Below, one piece after another: positions 14,685-23,142 of a DNA stretch of 33,033 nucleotides. Each line of letters begins with the position of its first letter. The first letter of the stretch is position 1. The notes beneath the pieces are model-generated. The model was not told the DNA's origin, made no database searches, and saw nothing but the letters and a program-made list of their open reading frames with translations. Source of the DNA: Bacteroidales bacterium (GTDB lineage Bacteria > Bacteroidota > Bacteroidia > Bacteroidales > UBA3824); the NCBI GenBank assembly GCA_017651345.1, contig JAGCDD010000015.1, forward strand, positions 1 to 33,033, in the 5' to 3' direction. Made by a program: the position numbers and the translations under genes.

Positions 14685-15800
14685 TTCCGATTTTTCGCCC
14701 ATTGTTTTTGTGCGCTCTGGATCGGCTAATACAGCATTGATTTTTGCGGCAAGGTCAACAGAATCGCCATTTTTGAAGAAAAAGCCATTAACACCATCTT
14801 CAACAAGGTCTTTTTCGGTGCCATCGCAAATCGAAACAATTACAGGCAAACCGTATGTCATGGCATCGTTGATAGATAATCCACCCATACCGGCAAGCAC
14901 GTAAATAGTTGATTCATACATATATCTGCCGAGAGTAAACTCGTCGTATACTGCGCCGTAAAACTTAACATTGTCGGTTATACCAAGCGTAATAGCCTGA
15001 TTTTTAAGATTCTCTTCCTCAGGACCACTGCCCACAACAGCAAGCTCAACATCGGGATGTTGCTGCAACACAGTTTTAAACGCATTTATCAGTAAGTCAA
15101 CACGTTTCCACTTTACTAAGCGACCAATATGCAAAATACGAGTGCGCTTTGGCAGTAAAGGCTCAGCCGCTTCAACCGACTGTTTTACATTATATAAGGT
15201 GTCGGTATCGGTACAATTGCCGGTAACAAAAATTTTTTCAGGCTTTATTCCATACGACGGCAAAATACGCTTACCCTCTGAACAATAGCAAATTGCGGCA
15301 TCGGCTTTACTATACAAAAACTTTCTTACACGCATTAACAAACGCATACGCAACCGAAACATCAATCCGTGCGACTTTACCGCCATATTTTCGTCGATAA
15401 TTGGATTGTCATTATACCACGAAATATTGCCATTGGGACATACTTGAAAAGGAATTTCCCTTAAAATTAGTCGTATATTATTGTTTTTGAGAGTTTTAAC
15501 AATACCTTTTTGAAAATACAACTGCATAAAATAAGGCCACCCAATAAGCAATATATCAGGCTTTTGCGCGGTTAAGATACTCTGCAATTGCGGATAACCA
15601 GATTTGCCATACCACATTTTTTTAGTGGGTGATTTCACCACTTGATACTTACAAGATGTTGATTCTGTGCTTTTTACAGCCTTCCCGGTTTCTGCCACTT
15701 TGGGAACAAGCATAACGAGTGTATGCCCCAAATCTGCAATTTTTTCGAGCAGAGGGTGCATATATCGCGTAATTGTGGTTTGAACAAATAAAATCTTCAT
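14604..15800 (-). CDS. GT4-type glycosyltransferase
   Basis: Encodes 398 residues, cytoplasmic, GT-B fold. N-terminal domain begins MKILFVQTTITRYMHPLLEK; the C-terminal nucleotide-sugar domain shows 'ILHIGRLVKWKRVDLLINAF' (222-241), 'LAVVGSGPEEENLKNQA' (253-269), 'VKFYGAV' (278-284) and 'GMGGLSINDAMTYGLPVIVS' (304-323). The last segment replaces the usual EX7E motif (for example 'EGFGLVLLEAM') with a Gly-Asn version known from some GT4 branches. The sugar donor and acceptor are unknown. The gene is third-to-last in effect after the RsiV-like and methyltransferase genes, with a 3-base gap to the methyltransferase, and points at the UDP-sugar genes. A role in decorating the same surface glycan is plausible. 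Confidence 0.88.
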   Translation of the reverse strand: MKILFVQTTITRYMHPLLEKIADLGHTLVMLVPKVAETGKAVKSTESTSCKYQVVKSPTKKMWYGKSGYPQLQSILTAQKPDILLIGWPYFMQLYFQKGIVKTLKNNNIRLILREIPFQVCPNGNISWYNDNPIIDENMAVKSHGLMFRLRMRLLMRVRKFLYSKADAAICYCSEGKRILPSYGIKPEKIFVTGNCTDTDTLYNVKQSVEAAEPLLPKRTRILHIGRLVKWKRVDLLINAFKTVLQQHPDVELAVVGSGPEEENLKNQAITLGITDNVKFYGAVYDEFTLGRYMYESTIYVLAGMGGLSINDAMTYGLPVIVSICDGTEKDLVEDGVNGFFFKNGDSVDLAAKINAVLADPERTKTMGEKSELIIRERFTISKVAENFHNAFRSLAIP

Positions 15801-15803
15801 AAA

Positions 15804-16484
15804 CTATTGATTACGAGCAACAATGGCATAATTGTTTAAATTATTGTGAAAAACGCCGGTAGTAACATTTCCAAAACTACTACATTGATTTTCAACAAAC
15901 ACTTTCCAACTTTCGGGGCTCCAAAAATTGATATGTCCACCATAACGATCGATACGTCCGTTTGGAACTGTTAAAAGCAATTTTCCACCTTCGGATACCA
16001 TTTGTTTTAGATTGTCCAAAGCCTTATCGGGATACAGAAGATGCTCTAAAACCTCGCTACAAATCACTACATCGTATTTAGAATAGTTGTCTGGCAGATT
16101 ATACAAATCAAGTTTATAAAATTCTGCCGAAGGTGCAGCTTTTTTTGATACCCGTAAACCTTCATCAGAAAAATCTGCGCCATATAATTTTATATTACTA
16201 AACCGCTTCGACAATGCAACTATTAATTGGCCTGTTCCGCAACCAGCATCTAATAATGATGTTACGCCATCAAACACTCCAAATTTTTCAAATATAGAAA
16301 TAATTTCGTTATAAGAATTTATACGATTTTCGGTATCGTACTCTTTAAGATATTTAGGATTAGAAAACCATTTGTTCCAATTTGTATCCGTGTTAGCCTC
16401 TATGGCATCGTCAACAAACTCTGCCACACCGGTCATTCCAAGTTTTTTGCGGATATATGTCTTAAACTGTTTAAATTTTCCCAT
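15804..16484 (-). CDS. Class I SAM-dependent methyltransferase
   Basis: Encodes 226 residues with no signal peptide. The SAM-binding motif I is 'LLDAGCGTG' (77-85), followed by 'YGADFS' (101-106) with the acidic residue for the ribose, 'YKLDLYNLP' and the motif IV-like 'YDVVICSEVLEHLL' (137-150), then 'GGKLLLTVPNGR'. This is the Methyltransf_11/23 type common in polysaccharide and O-antigen clusters. The substrate is not predictable. The base composition is more A/T-rich than in the neighbouring nucleotide-sugar and transporter genes, which hints at separate acquisition of this gene and the glycosyltransferase. The gaps are 9 bases to the upstream gene and 3 to the downstream gene. Confidence 0.9.
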   Translation of the reverse strand: MGKFKQFKTYIRKKLGMTGVAEFVDDAIEANTDTNWNKWFSNPKYLKEYDTENRINSYNEIISIFEKFGVFDGVTSLLDAGCGTGQLIVALSKRFSNIKLYGADFSDEGLRVSKKAAPSAEFYKLDLYNLPDNYSKYDVVICSEVLEHLLYPDKALDNLKQMVSEGGKLLLTVPNGRIDRYGGHINFWSPESWKVFVENQCSSFGNVTTGVFHNNLNNYAIVARNQ

Positions 16485-16493
16485 AAAGCAAAC

Positions 16494-17294
16494 CTATTTC
16501 ATCATCCCTTTCAAATCCGCATAAGGTAATTCTATTTGAATTTCGCCAGCGGTGTGCGAGCCGAGGTCTTCTTCAAGAAAGATGAAGGTAATGCCATTGG
16601 TACCAAGGGTGAAAAGGTTGGGAAGATATGGCTTTTCGATGTCAATACCCTCTTTTTCAAAGAGTTCGTCAAGGTCGGCAGCACCAAACTTTTTGCATAT
16701 TTGAGCCATCACCAACTCGGCGGCTTGGGTTTCACCTTCGGGGGTAAAGATGTCTGACTTATTGATTATGCGACCTGTGTTTTTGTCGAAATTCATTACA
16801 AATGTGGAATTTATGCCGTGAGCACCGCCGCTAAAATTATATTGCGATGCACGATAGTTGATAATGCTGTCGCGACCGTATGAAAATTGGCTCGTCACCT
16901 TAAATTCATACTCAAAAACACCTTCGGGGTCTTCTTTGTAGGCTTTCAAGCAGTCTTCCTTATAGCCTTTAACATAGTTTTTTACAAAGATTTCAAGGGC
17001 ACGGGGAACGGTCTTTTTTTCGCCGCGTTTGAGGTCTTCGGACGGTAGGATTCCCGATTTGAGAATTTCTTCGTTGATTTGCGAAGCGTTGGGACCTATT
17101 GCGTAAATCAAATCTATATTGATAGTGCTCTTGGGCGAATCGGCGTTGCCTTTAACAAGATGCACAATGGTATCGAACTTAGCGGATTGAAATGTAAGAG
17201 TCTCAGCCATTTTGTCGGCTTTTTTGGCTCTGTTGCAAGCACCGAAAAGTGCAATTGAAAGCACTGCGGCGATGGTTAAAATCTTTTTAGTCAT
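16494..17294 (-). CDS. RsiV-like lipoprotein (DUF4163/DUF3298)
   Basis: Encodes 266 residues from the ATG at 17294 (MTKKILTIAAVLSIALFGAC). A longer frame exists but would place a non-secretory stretch before the signal. The lipobox LFGAC gives an acylated Cys20, so the protein is a periplasm-facing lipoprotein. The DUF4163 part contains 'YNFSGGAHGINSTFVMNFD' (residues about 155-175) and the DUF3298 end has 'EEDLGSHTAGEIQIELPYADL'. In Bacillus RsiV and PdaC the same domains bind lysozyme or act on peptidoglycan. Bacteroidota lipoproteins with it have no assigned role. It starts 32 bases after the ABC transporter stop and precedes the methyltransferase by 9. Confidence 0.88.
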   Translation of the reverse strand: MTKKILTIAAVLSIALFGACNRAKKADKMAETLTFQSAKFDTIVHLVKGNADSPKSTINIDLIYAIGPNASQINEEILKSGILPSEDLKRGEKKTVPRALEIFVKNYVKGYKEDCLKAYKEDPEGVFEYEFKVTSQFSYGRDSIINYRASQYNFSGGAHGINSTFVMNFDKNTGRIINKSDIFTPEGETQAAELVMAQICKKFGAADLDELFEKEGIDIEKPYLPNLFTLGTNGITFIFLEEDLGSHTAGEIQIELPYADLKGMMK

Positions 17295-17326
17295 TTTATT
17301 ATGTTGGTTAAAATCTATATCGTAAA

Positions 17327-20300
17327 TTATCTCCAAATTCTGAGGTCCTGGAACGAGCGACGGCGTTTGCGGTTGGTAACCGAAGCCTCGTTGCCTTTTT
17401 GTTTAATCTTAGCCTCTTTCTTATCTTGGTAGTCGCGCGAGATGCTTTCGCTGCTGTTGAGTATCTTGCGAAGCACTCCAAAGTAAAGCAAAATATAAAG
17501 TATAATGCTCACTACCCAAATAACTCCGAGGTTGAGCCAGTAAGTTTCTATGTAATAGTTACCTAAGCGTTTGCGCGGAGCATAGAAATGTGCACGCAGA
17601 AACTTGTTGCGAGGGTCGAGATATATTGGCGACGCCTTTTGATAAAGATGGTTGTTATATTCGATAACTCGCTCAGTTTCACGATTATTGGTAACAAAAT
17701 CGGCAAGAGCGTCGTTGTGATAACGGCGTTTAAGATCGAGATATTTTTCTTTGAGTTCGGGCGTTGCCTGTTGCTGTTGAATATAAGCATCCTTTTGTTT
17801 CGACGCACTCTTAAAACGACTTATGTAACTCGACCGCAGTTGCGAAAAATAGAACCTGAGTTGTTTCAAAAGGTCGTCATCCATATTTTGCGGAGTGATG
17901 TCGTGATAGTCGAAAAGAGGCTTAACGGAAGGATTATCTTCCAATTCGTTGGCAATTTCGTTGCGGATTGTGAGAAAATCACTTTCGATGTCAGCGGCGC
18001 GGTCGGGATTGTTTTTGTTGCGCTCGTAGGCATTGAGTTTGTTGTCGAGCAGGGTAAGCCAAAAATCGCGTTTGATTAAGGCATTCTGCATATCCTTTTC
18101 GTATTGATACAGAGGACGTTCGTAGTCGTTATTGATAAACTGCTCTACCGACAGAGCCTCGTAAGCCCAACGTGCAACAAAAATTTCGCCATAAAGCGGA
18201 ATCTTGCCCGGCGACGAAATTGTAGGATTGAGTTTGTCGAAACTTACTAAGACACCACTCAGGATAATTTGCGGAATTATCAAGAAAGGTATTAATATAT
18301 AAATAGTTACAGTGGTTTTAAAGCCATCCGAAATATTCAAGCCCATAATGTTGGCATTTACCCAAACGGCAAACAGCAAGAGCCAATATTTGAAATATTG
18401 GTCGTGAATTTCTAAAACTGAATTACCTATCATTACAAACGTAAATGCCTGAAATGCAGACAGAAACAGCAATATCACCACTTTCGACAAGAGATACGCC
18501 CCCTTATTGAGGTTAAGAAATGCCTCTCGTTTAAGGATTTTTCGGTCTTTAATAATTTCCTGAGCGGACACAGTTAACCCTACAAACAATGCAACTATCA
18601 CAGCCATAAATAGATACACAGGCAAATTGCTATTGTCGAGGAATACATATCCATCGGCATTATCGCGCGAAATATTGCGGTATTTAATTATAAAGGTGAG
18701 CAAAAGCGCAAGCAACGGAGCCTCCAAAAAGTTGATAAGCATATACTGCGCATTGCTGAGTTTTGCAAGTACATCGCGCTTTACAAAAATAGAGAACTGC
18801 TTGAAAAACCCGGGAATCTTAAAGTTAATTTCGGGCAGACGTTTTACAAGCACCGAATGCCGTTTTTCTTTGCCAACTTCTTGATTGAAAAATTCGCACC
18901 ACTCTTTGGGCGAAATCTTGCGGGTTTGCGTGGCGTTGCCATACTCGTCTACAATTCGGCTCTCCACTATGTTGAAAATTTGTTCGGAGTTGACGTTACC
19001 GCAGACGGGACATTCGCTGTCGTTCCAATTCGCCTGACGTATTTTTGATTTGAAATACGAAATACTTTCCACTGGGTCGCCAGTGTAGATAAGGTATCCG
19101 CCGGTGTCGAGAATAATCAAGCGGTCGAACATTTTGAATATTTCGCTCGACGGCTGATGGATTACCACAAATACGAGTTTTCCCTTGATAGTCAACTCTT
19201 TGAGAAGGTCTAAAATATTCTCAGAATCGCGAGACGACAAACCCGAAGTGGGCTCGTCGAGAAACAATATGGAGGGTTCGCGGATTAGTTCCAATGCGAT
19301 ATTCAGACGTTTGCGCTGTCCGCCGCTGATACGTTTGTTGAGGGGATTGCCCACGCGCATATTGCGGATTTCGTAAAGTCCGAGGTTTTTGAGCATTTTG
19401 AGCACAGTGCGGTAAAGTTGAAACCGCGAATAGTTGCCAAAACACTGTTTTGCACTGTAATAAAGGTTTTGAAATACAGTAAGTTCCTCTATCAGCAAGT
19501 CGTCTTGCGACACATAGCCAATAAGACCGTCGAGTTGTCCGTTGTTGCGGTGAACATTGATTCCGTTTACAAGCACCTCGCCCGACGAAGGTTTGAGGTT
19601 GCCATTGAGCACGTTGAGCAATGTGGTTTTACCTGCTCCCGACGCACCCATGATGCCAACAATTTTGCCGCTCTTTTCGAGAAAACTCATACTGTGAAGA
19701 CCCACAGCACCGTTGTTGAACTTGTATTCAAGGCGGTTGACCTCAAAAACTATGTTGGCTTTGGTTTTGTCGTAGTTGTAGGTGGAAACGATATCACTAT
19801 AATAAATAGGCTTGATCTTGCCGCCGCGAATCGACGAACCCGCCGACAACACGTGCACACGGTTTGGATTAAGCACCTGACCATTGAGCAGCAACTCTTT
19901 GATACCTCGAAAAACAAACAAGTGCATATTCACCGACTTAACGGCAAACACAATTATCTGACCTGTAAGGTTTTCGCTATAAATATGCTTAGACAGACTG
20001 CCTTTTGGAGCAGAGGGTTGATTGTCAATTATAAGAATATTGTCGCCATCGGGCAGTTTTTTCGACGAATAGAACACAAAGTCGAGAATTGTGCGGTATT
20101 CCTCGTCGCTAATAAAGATGTTTTCGGCAACGGTTTGCACAAACTCCAACTCTTGCTGCGAAGCCTCCTCGCAGTTGTAACTGATAAATTCTAAAAGACG
20201 AACAAGCACAATAATCTTTTGACGCTGAACAAGTTCCTTGTTGATAACGTTGCAGATTACAAGAATTTTGGTGCTACTGAGCGACACTGCTTTCTTGCGC

Positions 20301-20494
20301 TTGCTGTCGGTGGTCTGTTTGCCACGATATTGGTTGTAAAACCCGTTGTAAACATCCATATATTCGTCCACGAGTTCTTGCGAAAGTTCGTGGCGCAGAA
20401 AAGTTTCAACAATATTGTTCTGCTCCGCCTGAGCCTTTGAAGCGGCGATTATTGCAAACAACTGCATTAACGCTTTTAAAATGCTTTCACTCAT
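17327..20494 (-). CDS. TerB-like / FHA-like / ABCG-type transporter fusion, 1055 residues
   Basis: An all-helical N-terminal domain (about 1-145) resembles TerB-like proteins. A small beta domain (about 150-240) follows, with 'LLLNGQVLNPNRVHVLSAGSSIRG', which looks FHA-like. The ABC ATPase (about 245-480) is of the ABCG/White type: Walker A 'GASGAGKT' (283-290), signature 'ISGGQRKRL' (389-397), Walker B 'ILFLDEPTSG' (409-418), H-loop His445. After it come a CPVC pair (495-498) and a membrane domain: helices near 585-603, 624-643, 666-690, 702-720 and 728-750, a soluble stretch of about 220 residues rich in charged helices (770-985), and a last helix (about 986-1007). As a half transporter it should dimerise in the inner membrane. 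The substrate is unknown. It lies in a run of envelope genes with gaps of 15 and 32 bases to its neighbours. Confidence 0.88.
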   Translation of the reverse strand: MSESILKALMQLFAIIAASKAQAEQNNIVETFLRHELSQELVDEYMDVYNGFYNQYRGKQTTDSKRKKAVSLSSTKILVICNVINKELVQRQKIIVLVRLLEFISYNCEEASQQELEFVQTVAENIFISDEEYRTILDFVFYSSKKLPDGDNILIIDNQPSAPKGSLSKHIYSENLTGQIIVFAVKSVNMHLFVFRGIKELLLNGQVLNPNRVHVLSAGSSIRGGKIKPIYYSDIVSTYNYDKTKANIVFEVNRLEYKFNNGAVGLHSMSFLEKSGKIVGIMGASGAGKTTLLNVLNGNLKPSSGEVLVNGINVHRNNGQLDGLIGYVSQDDLLIEELTVFQNLYYSAKQCFGNYSRFQLYRTVLKMLKNLGLYEIRNMRVGNPLNKRISGGQRKRLNIALELIREPSILFLDEPTSGLSSRDSENILDLLKELTIKGKLVFVVIHQPSSEIFKMFDRLIILDTGGYLIYTGDPVESISYFKSKIRQANWNDSECPVCGNVNSEQIFNIVESRIVDEYGNATQTRKISPKEWCEFFNQEVGKEKRHSVLVKRLPEINFKIPGFFKQFSIFVKRDVLAKLSNAQYMLINFLEAPLLALLLTFIIKYRNISRDNADGYVFLDNSNLPVYLFMAVIVALFVGLTVSAQEIIKDRKILKREAFLNLNKGAYLLSKVVILLFLSAFQAFTFVMIGNSVLEIHDQYFKYWLLLFAVWVNANIMGLNISDGFKTTVTIYILIPFLIIPQIILSGVLVSFDKLNPTISSPGKIPLYGEIFVARWAYEALSVEQFINNDYERPLYQYEKDMQNALIKRDFWLTLLDNKLNAYERNKNNPDRAADIESDFLTIRNEIANELEDNPSVKPLFDYHDITPQNMDDDLLKQLRFYFSQLRSSYISRFKSASKQKDAYIQQQQATPELKEKYLDLKRRYHNDALADFVTNNRETERVIEYNNHLYQKASPIYLDPRNKFLRAHFYAPRKRLGNYYIETYWLNLGVIWVVSIILYILLYFGVLRKILNSSESISRDYQDKKEAKIKQKGNEASVTNRKRRRSFQDLRIWR

Positions 20495-20509
20495 TGTGCG
20501 GCGCGGATT

Positions 20510-20932
20510 TTAGTTTTTGAAACCAATTAGCAAAATGGCGAAACCCGAATCGGGCGCAAGGTCGTCGAGCATAGCCTCAATGTTGCAGTCAACGGTAGAC
20601 GCAAACTGAAAATCCCAATAAGGAGCATTCTTGTGGTCCACGTTGGCAAAAATTTCGTTGCCCTCGCTGTCGCGCACAGTAAAAAGGAGATTGCCATCGT
20701 TGAGTCCTGCACAGGCAGCCACACGGTAAGTGGTTCCGCCATAAAAAGTTACGTGAAATTCGGCAGTTTCATCTTTGGCAATAGCCGCCTGATACACCTG
20801 ACCGTCGCTAATATACGACGACGGAATGTGCTGCGCGCAGAAATTAATCAGCGTGTCGGCCTGAGCATCGGCTTTGCTGAAAGCAAATGTCATTATTGCA
20901 ATTAATATTGTTATAATCAGCGGTTTGTTCAT
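20510..20932 (-). CDS. Small secreted protein of unknown family
   Basis: Encodes 140 residues with a signal peptide (MNKPLIITILIAIMTFAFSKADAQ). The mature part has two to three cysteines ('FCAQHIP', 'VAACAGLNDGNLLFTVRDSEGNEIF', 'TVDCNIEAML') and a predicted all-beta character, somewhat like a C-terminal secreted beta-sandwich (a pre-peptidase-like or jelly-roll pattern 'FHVTFYGGTTYRVAAC'). I do not recognise a named family. It starts 18 bases after the lipoprotein gene and ends 15 bases before the ABC transporter start, so it is likely a periplasmic partner of that transporter, by position only. Confidence 0.75.
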   Translation of the reverse strand: MNKPLIITILIAIMTFAFSKADAQADTLINFCAQHIPSSYISDGQVYQAAIAKDETAEFHVTFYGGTTYRVAACAGLNDGNLLFTVRDSEGNEIFANVDHKNAPYWDFQFASTVDCNIEAMLDDLAPDSGFAILLIGFKN

Positions 20933-20950
20933 ATCTGTAATGTTTTAAGG

Positions 20951-21874
20951 TTAATCGGTAATGTCGTTGCGAAGGCGTTCAATCTTGCGCGAAATAGTTT
21001 CGATGTGCTGCTCGTCGATAACGGTTTCGGTTTGCGAATCCACAATAGTGATTCGGTTAGCCTCGTCGGTTTTTACCGATTTAAAAGTATATTTAACATT
21101 GATGTCGTCGAAAATGGCGGCAAGTTCCGAAAGGTTTTCAAGAAAAGAGTCGTATTCGTTGGAAATTTTGCCGTAATGCGGACGAAGAATATCGATAAGA
21201 TTATTAAGAGCGGATTTTTGCTGACCAATAATGTCTTTGATTTCGGGTTTCATATCTTTGGCTAACTGAATGTGAGTTAGCAAGTAAAGACTTTCTACCC
21301 AACCTCCGGCAAGTATCAGTGCGCCTACCTCGTTGCGTTCGGCATCCATAAGGTATTGGTCTGATTCTCGGTACATTATCGAGGCGATATAAAGCAGCGA
21401 ATCTTTGTTGCCGTTGTTTCGCTCGATGCGCTTCATGGTCTCCTCGTTGAATGTGTTCATAATGCCAAGTTCCTTGCTGAGCGTGCGGATAGCACCAAAA
21501 TAAGCCGCAGCATCGGGCAATTGTTCAAACACATTGATATACCCAAGGTTAGCACCGTAGATGCCAAGGTTTAGAGCCTGCTTAAAGGTGGTAGTGTAAT
21601 TCTGTTACTTGTTTACACTATTAAGAAGTTCCTTATTGTAAGGCAGTTGCACTTTTTGAATAACTCCTGCCAACTGGATAGGCGACGGCACGTTAAACAG
21701 CCTGTCGTTAAACCTTACGAGAGCGCCACGATTAGGGTCGAGCATCTGAGTCTGATCGGCTGGCGGAGGAGCAGTCTGAGCCCCTTCGCCGCTGTTGTTG
21801 TTTACCGGCGTACAAGCCTGAACAATAATGCAGGCGGTTATGACGGCTACAATATGGGTTAGTCTGTGTCTCAT
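20951..21874 (-). pseudogene. Lipoprotein gene interrupted by an in-frame TAA
   Basis: From ATG 21874 the frame encodes 89 residues with lipobox 'IIVQAC' (Cys21), a Pro/Gln-rich linker, then 'RLFNVPSPIQLAGVIQKVQLPYNKELLNSVNK'. TAA at 21607-21605 follows. The same frame continues at once as 'QNYTTTFKQALNLGIYGANLGYINVFEQLPDAAAYFGAIRTLSKELGI' and runs to the TAA at 20951, 308 codons in total. The second part is all-helical with regular spacing. The sequence before and after the stop reads as one Bacteroidota lipoprotein family of about 300 residues whose members I recall with 'YTT.FK.ALNLGVYGADLGY' in this position. One base change, such as GAA or CAA to TAA, would explain it. Alternatives are a sequencing error or a separately translated second part with a GTG start at 21532. 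It heads the envelope operon. Confidence 0.75.
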
Positions 21875-21907
21875 TTTTATCGTTGTTATCTATGTAGAAA
21901 CATTTAG

Positions 21908-21915
21908 CAAATGTA
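21908..21915 (-). promoter_or_regulatory. Bacteroidota -7 box for the lipoprotein-ABC operon
   Basis: TACATTTG on the minus strand matches TAnnTTTG and is 34 bases before the ATG at 21874. The -33 element is not clear. Confidence 0.45.
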
Positions 21916-21972
21916 ACGAATAAATTTTTAATACGTTAGTTTTTTTGCCACTTTTTTTGCGGCAAAAGGCGT

Positions 21973-23019
21973 TTATTTTACATAAACGAGTGTTGCTCCG
22001 CCGCCATACTCCTCAAACGAGGCATCCTGATAGGTGTAGCGGCGATATTTACGGTCGAGTTCTTTGCGGATTTCGAGTTTTAGAGTGCCGTTGCCCTTGC
22101 CATGGATAAACACCACTTTTTTGATATGCGGATTTTTGATGGCTTTATCCATTTTTTGGCGGAATGTATTCATCTGATAGTCAAGTTTTTCCTTAGGTGT
22201 CATACCTCGTTCATCGTCTAATAGCTCCACAAGGTGAAGGTCTACTATCTCTTTGTCGCCCTGAGGTTTAGATATTTTTTTGACGGTTGGTTGAGCAGCG
22301 TCTTTATTGGGCAAAGGGCTATCGGTAAGGTTTTTAACAGCCTCTGCCATAGGCGAATTGGTGTAAAGCGAATTTACCACAGCCTTTTCGTCAAAAAAGT
22401 CGTTGGTTTTGTAGTAACTCTGTTGGAAAAACTTGGAAGCGTGTATCTTAACCTCGCACTCTTTGGGCGGAATAATCGTGCCGAATCCGTTTTTGGCAAA
22501 AAGTATCTGAAATTTTACAAATGCAATTTGTGTCAAGTCCATCCGCGGAATAGTTTCCAAAAGTTCCTTAGTATCGGGCTCCAAAATGCCGGTGTGCATA
22601 GCGAATGCCTTTCCTACGGGCTTTATGTAGTTGTAAGCCAATTGATAAGGACTATCGTTGATGAGATACAAATCAAGGTCGCACTCTTCGGGTTTATGAG
22701 GGTCGGCAGGCACAAATGCCGAAAGAATTTCAAATATATCGTCGTCTTTGTGGTTAGCGTCAACATCCACAAACTTACGCTCTTTGGGCTGCGTTTTCGA
22801 CTGAGCAGTGGTGGGTTTTGGCTCGGGCTTCTGCTGCTCGGGCTGAGGTGTGCGCTGCGGAGTCATCGGCAGGTCTAAAATAAGGTCGGCAGCACGCGCC
22901 GGAACCTCAAAATCATCGCTGTTTAGCACCATAATAGTGCCGTTTTCTAATACACGGGCTACTGTGCCGTGGTCGTTTTCGTTGAGAAAACGAACTTTGT
23001 CGCCTTTTTTAAATTTCAT
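21973..23019 (-). CDS. DUF2027 and Smr-domain protein (MutS2-related)
   Basis: Encodes 348 residues from the ATG at 23019 (MKFKKGDKVRFLNENDHGTV). A longer frame adds nine residues upstream of the promoter-proximal start. N-terminus: a KOW/Tudor-like beta barrel (1-48), then a Pro/Gln/Lys-rich linker (about 50-85), a DUF2027 beta domain (about 90-230) and a C-terminal Smr domain (about 255-348) with 'IVDLHLVEL' and the signature 'VVFIHGKGNGTLKLEIRKEL' (His about residue 306). Smr domains are nucleases or nucleic-acid binders in MutS2 and related proteins. The combination with DUF2027 is standard in Bacteroidota, with no agreed role. Cytoplasmic. It diverges from queA. Confidence 0.92.
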   Translation of the reverse strand: MKFKKGDKVRFLNENDHGTVARVLENGTIMVLNSDDFEVPARAADLILDLPMTPQRTPQPEQQKPEPKPTTAQSKTQPKERKFVDVDANHKDDDIFEILSAFVPADPHKPEECDLDLYLINDSPYQLAYNYIKPVGKAFAMHTGILEPDTKELLETIPRMDLTQIAFVKFQILFAKNGFGTIIPPKECEVKIHASKFFQQSYYKTNDFFDEKAVVNSLYTNSPMAEAVKNLTDSPLPNKDAAQPTVKKISKPQGDKEIVDLHLVELLDDERGMTPKEKLDYQMNTFRQKMDKAIKNPHIKKVVFIHGKGNGTLKLEIRKELDRKYRRYTYQDASFEEYGGGATLVYVK

Positions 23020-23043
23020 CGCTAATTTGCTTTTAAGATGCGC

Positions 23044-23077
23044 CAAAGTTAGTTATTTTTGCCAAAAATTTTGCAAA
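23044..23077 (-). promoter_or_regulatory. Bacteroidota promoter for the DUF2027-Smr gene
   Basis: TAACTTTG (23051-23044) is a perfect -7 box. TTTG (23077-23074) lies 22 bases upstream, slightly longer than the usual 19-21. Confidence 0.6.
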
Positions 23078-23142
23078 GAACAACATTATTTTGCCATTAA
23101 AATTTAAACAACTGATTATTAAATATTTAAAGACATATTAAA

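Noticed and set aside
17295-17336. Longer start for the RsiV-like lipoprotein
   Set aside because: It would bury the lipoprotein signal 14 residues inside the protein.
17588-20440. Several long plus-strand frames opposite the ABC transporter
   Set aside because: Their sequences are low-information mirror translations; the minus frame has all ABC motifs.
23056-23093. TTATTTTG as a -7 box for queA
   Set aside because: Only 7/8 match and no TTTG at the right spacing; too weak to list.
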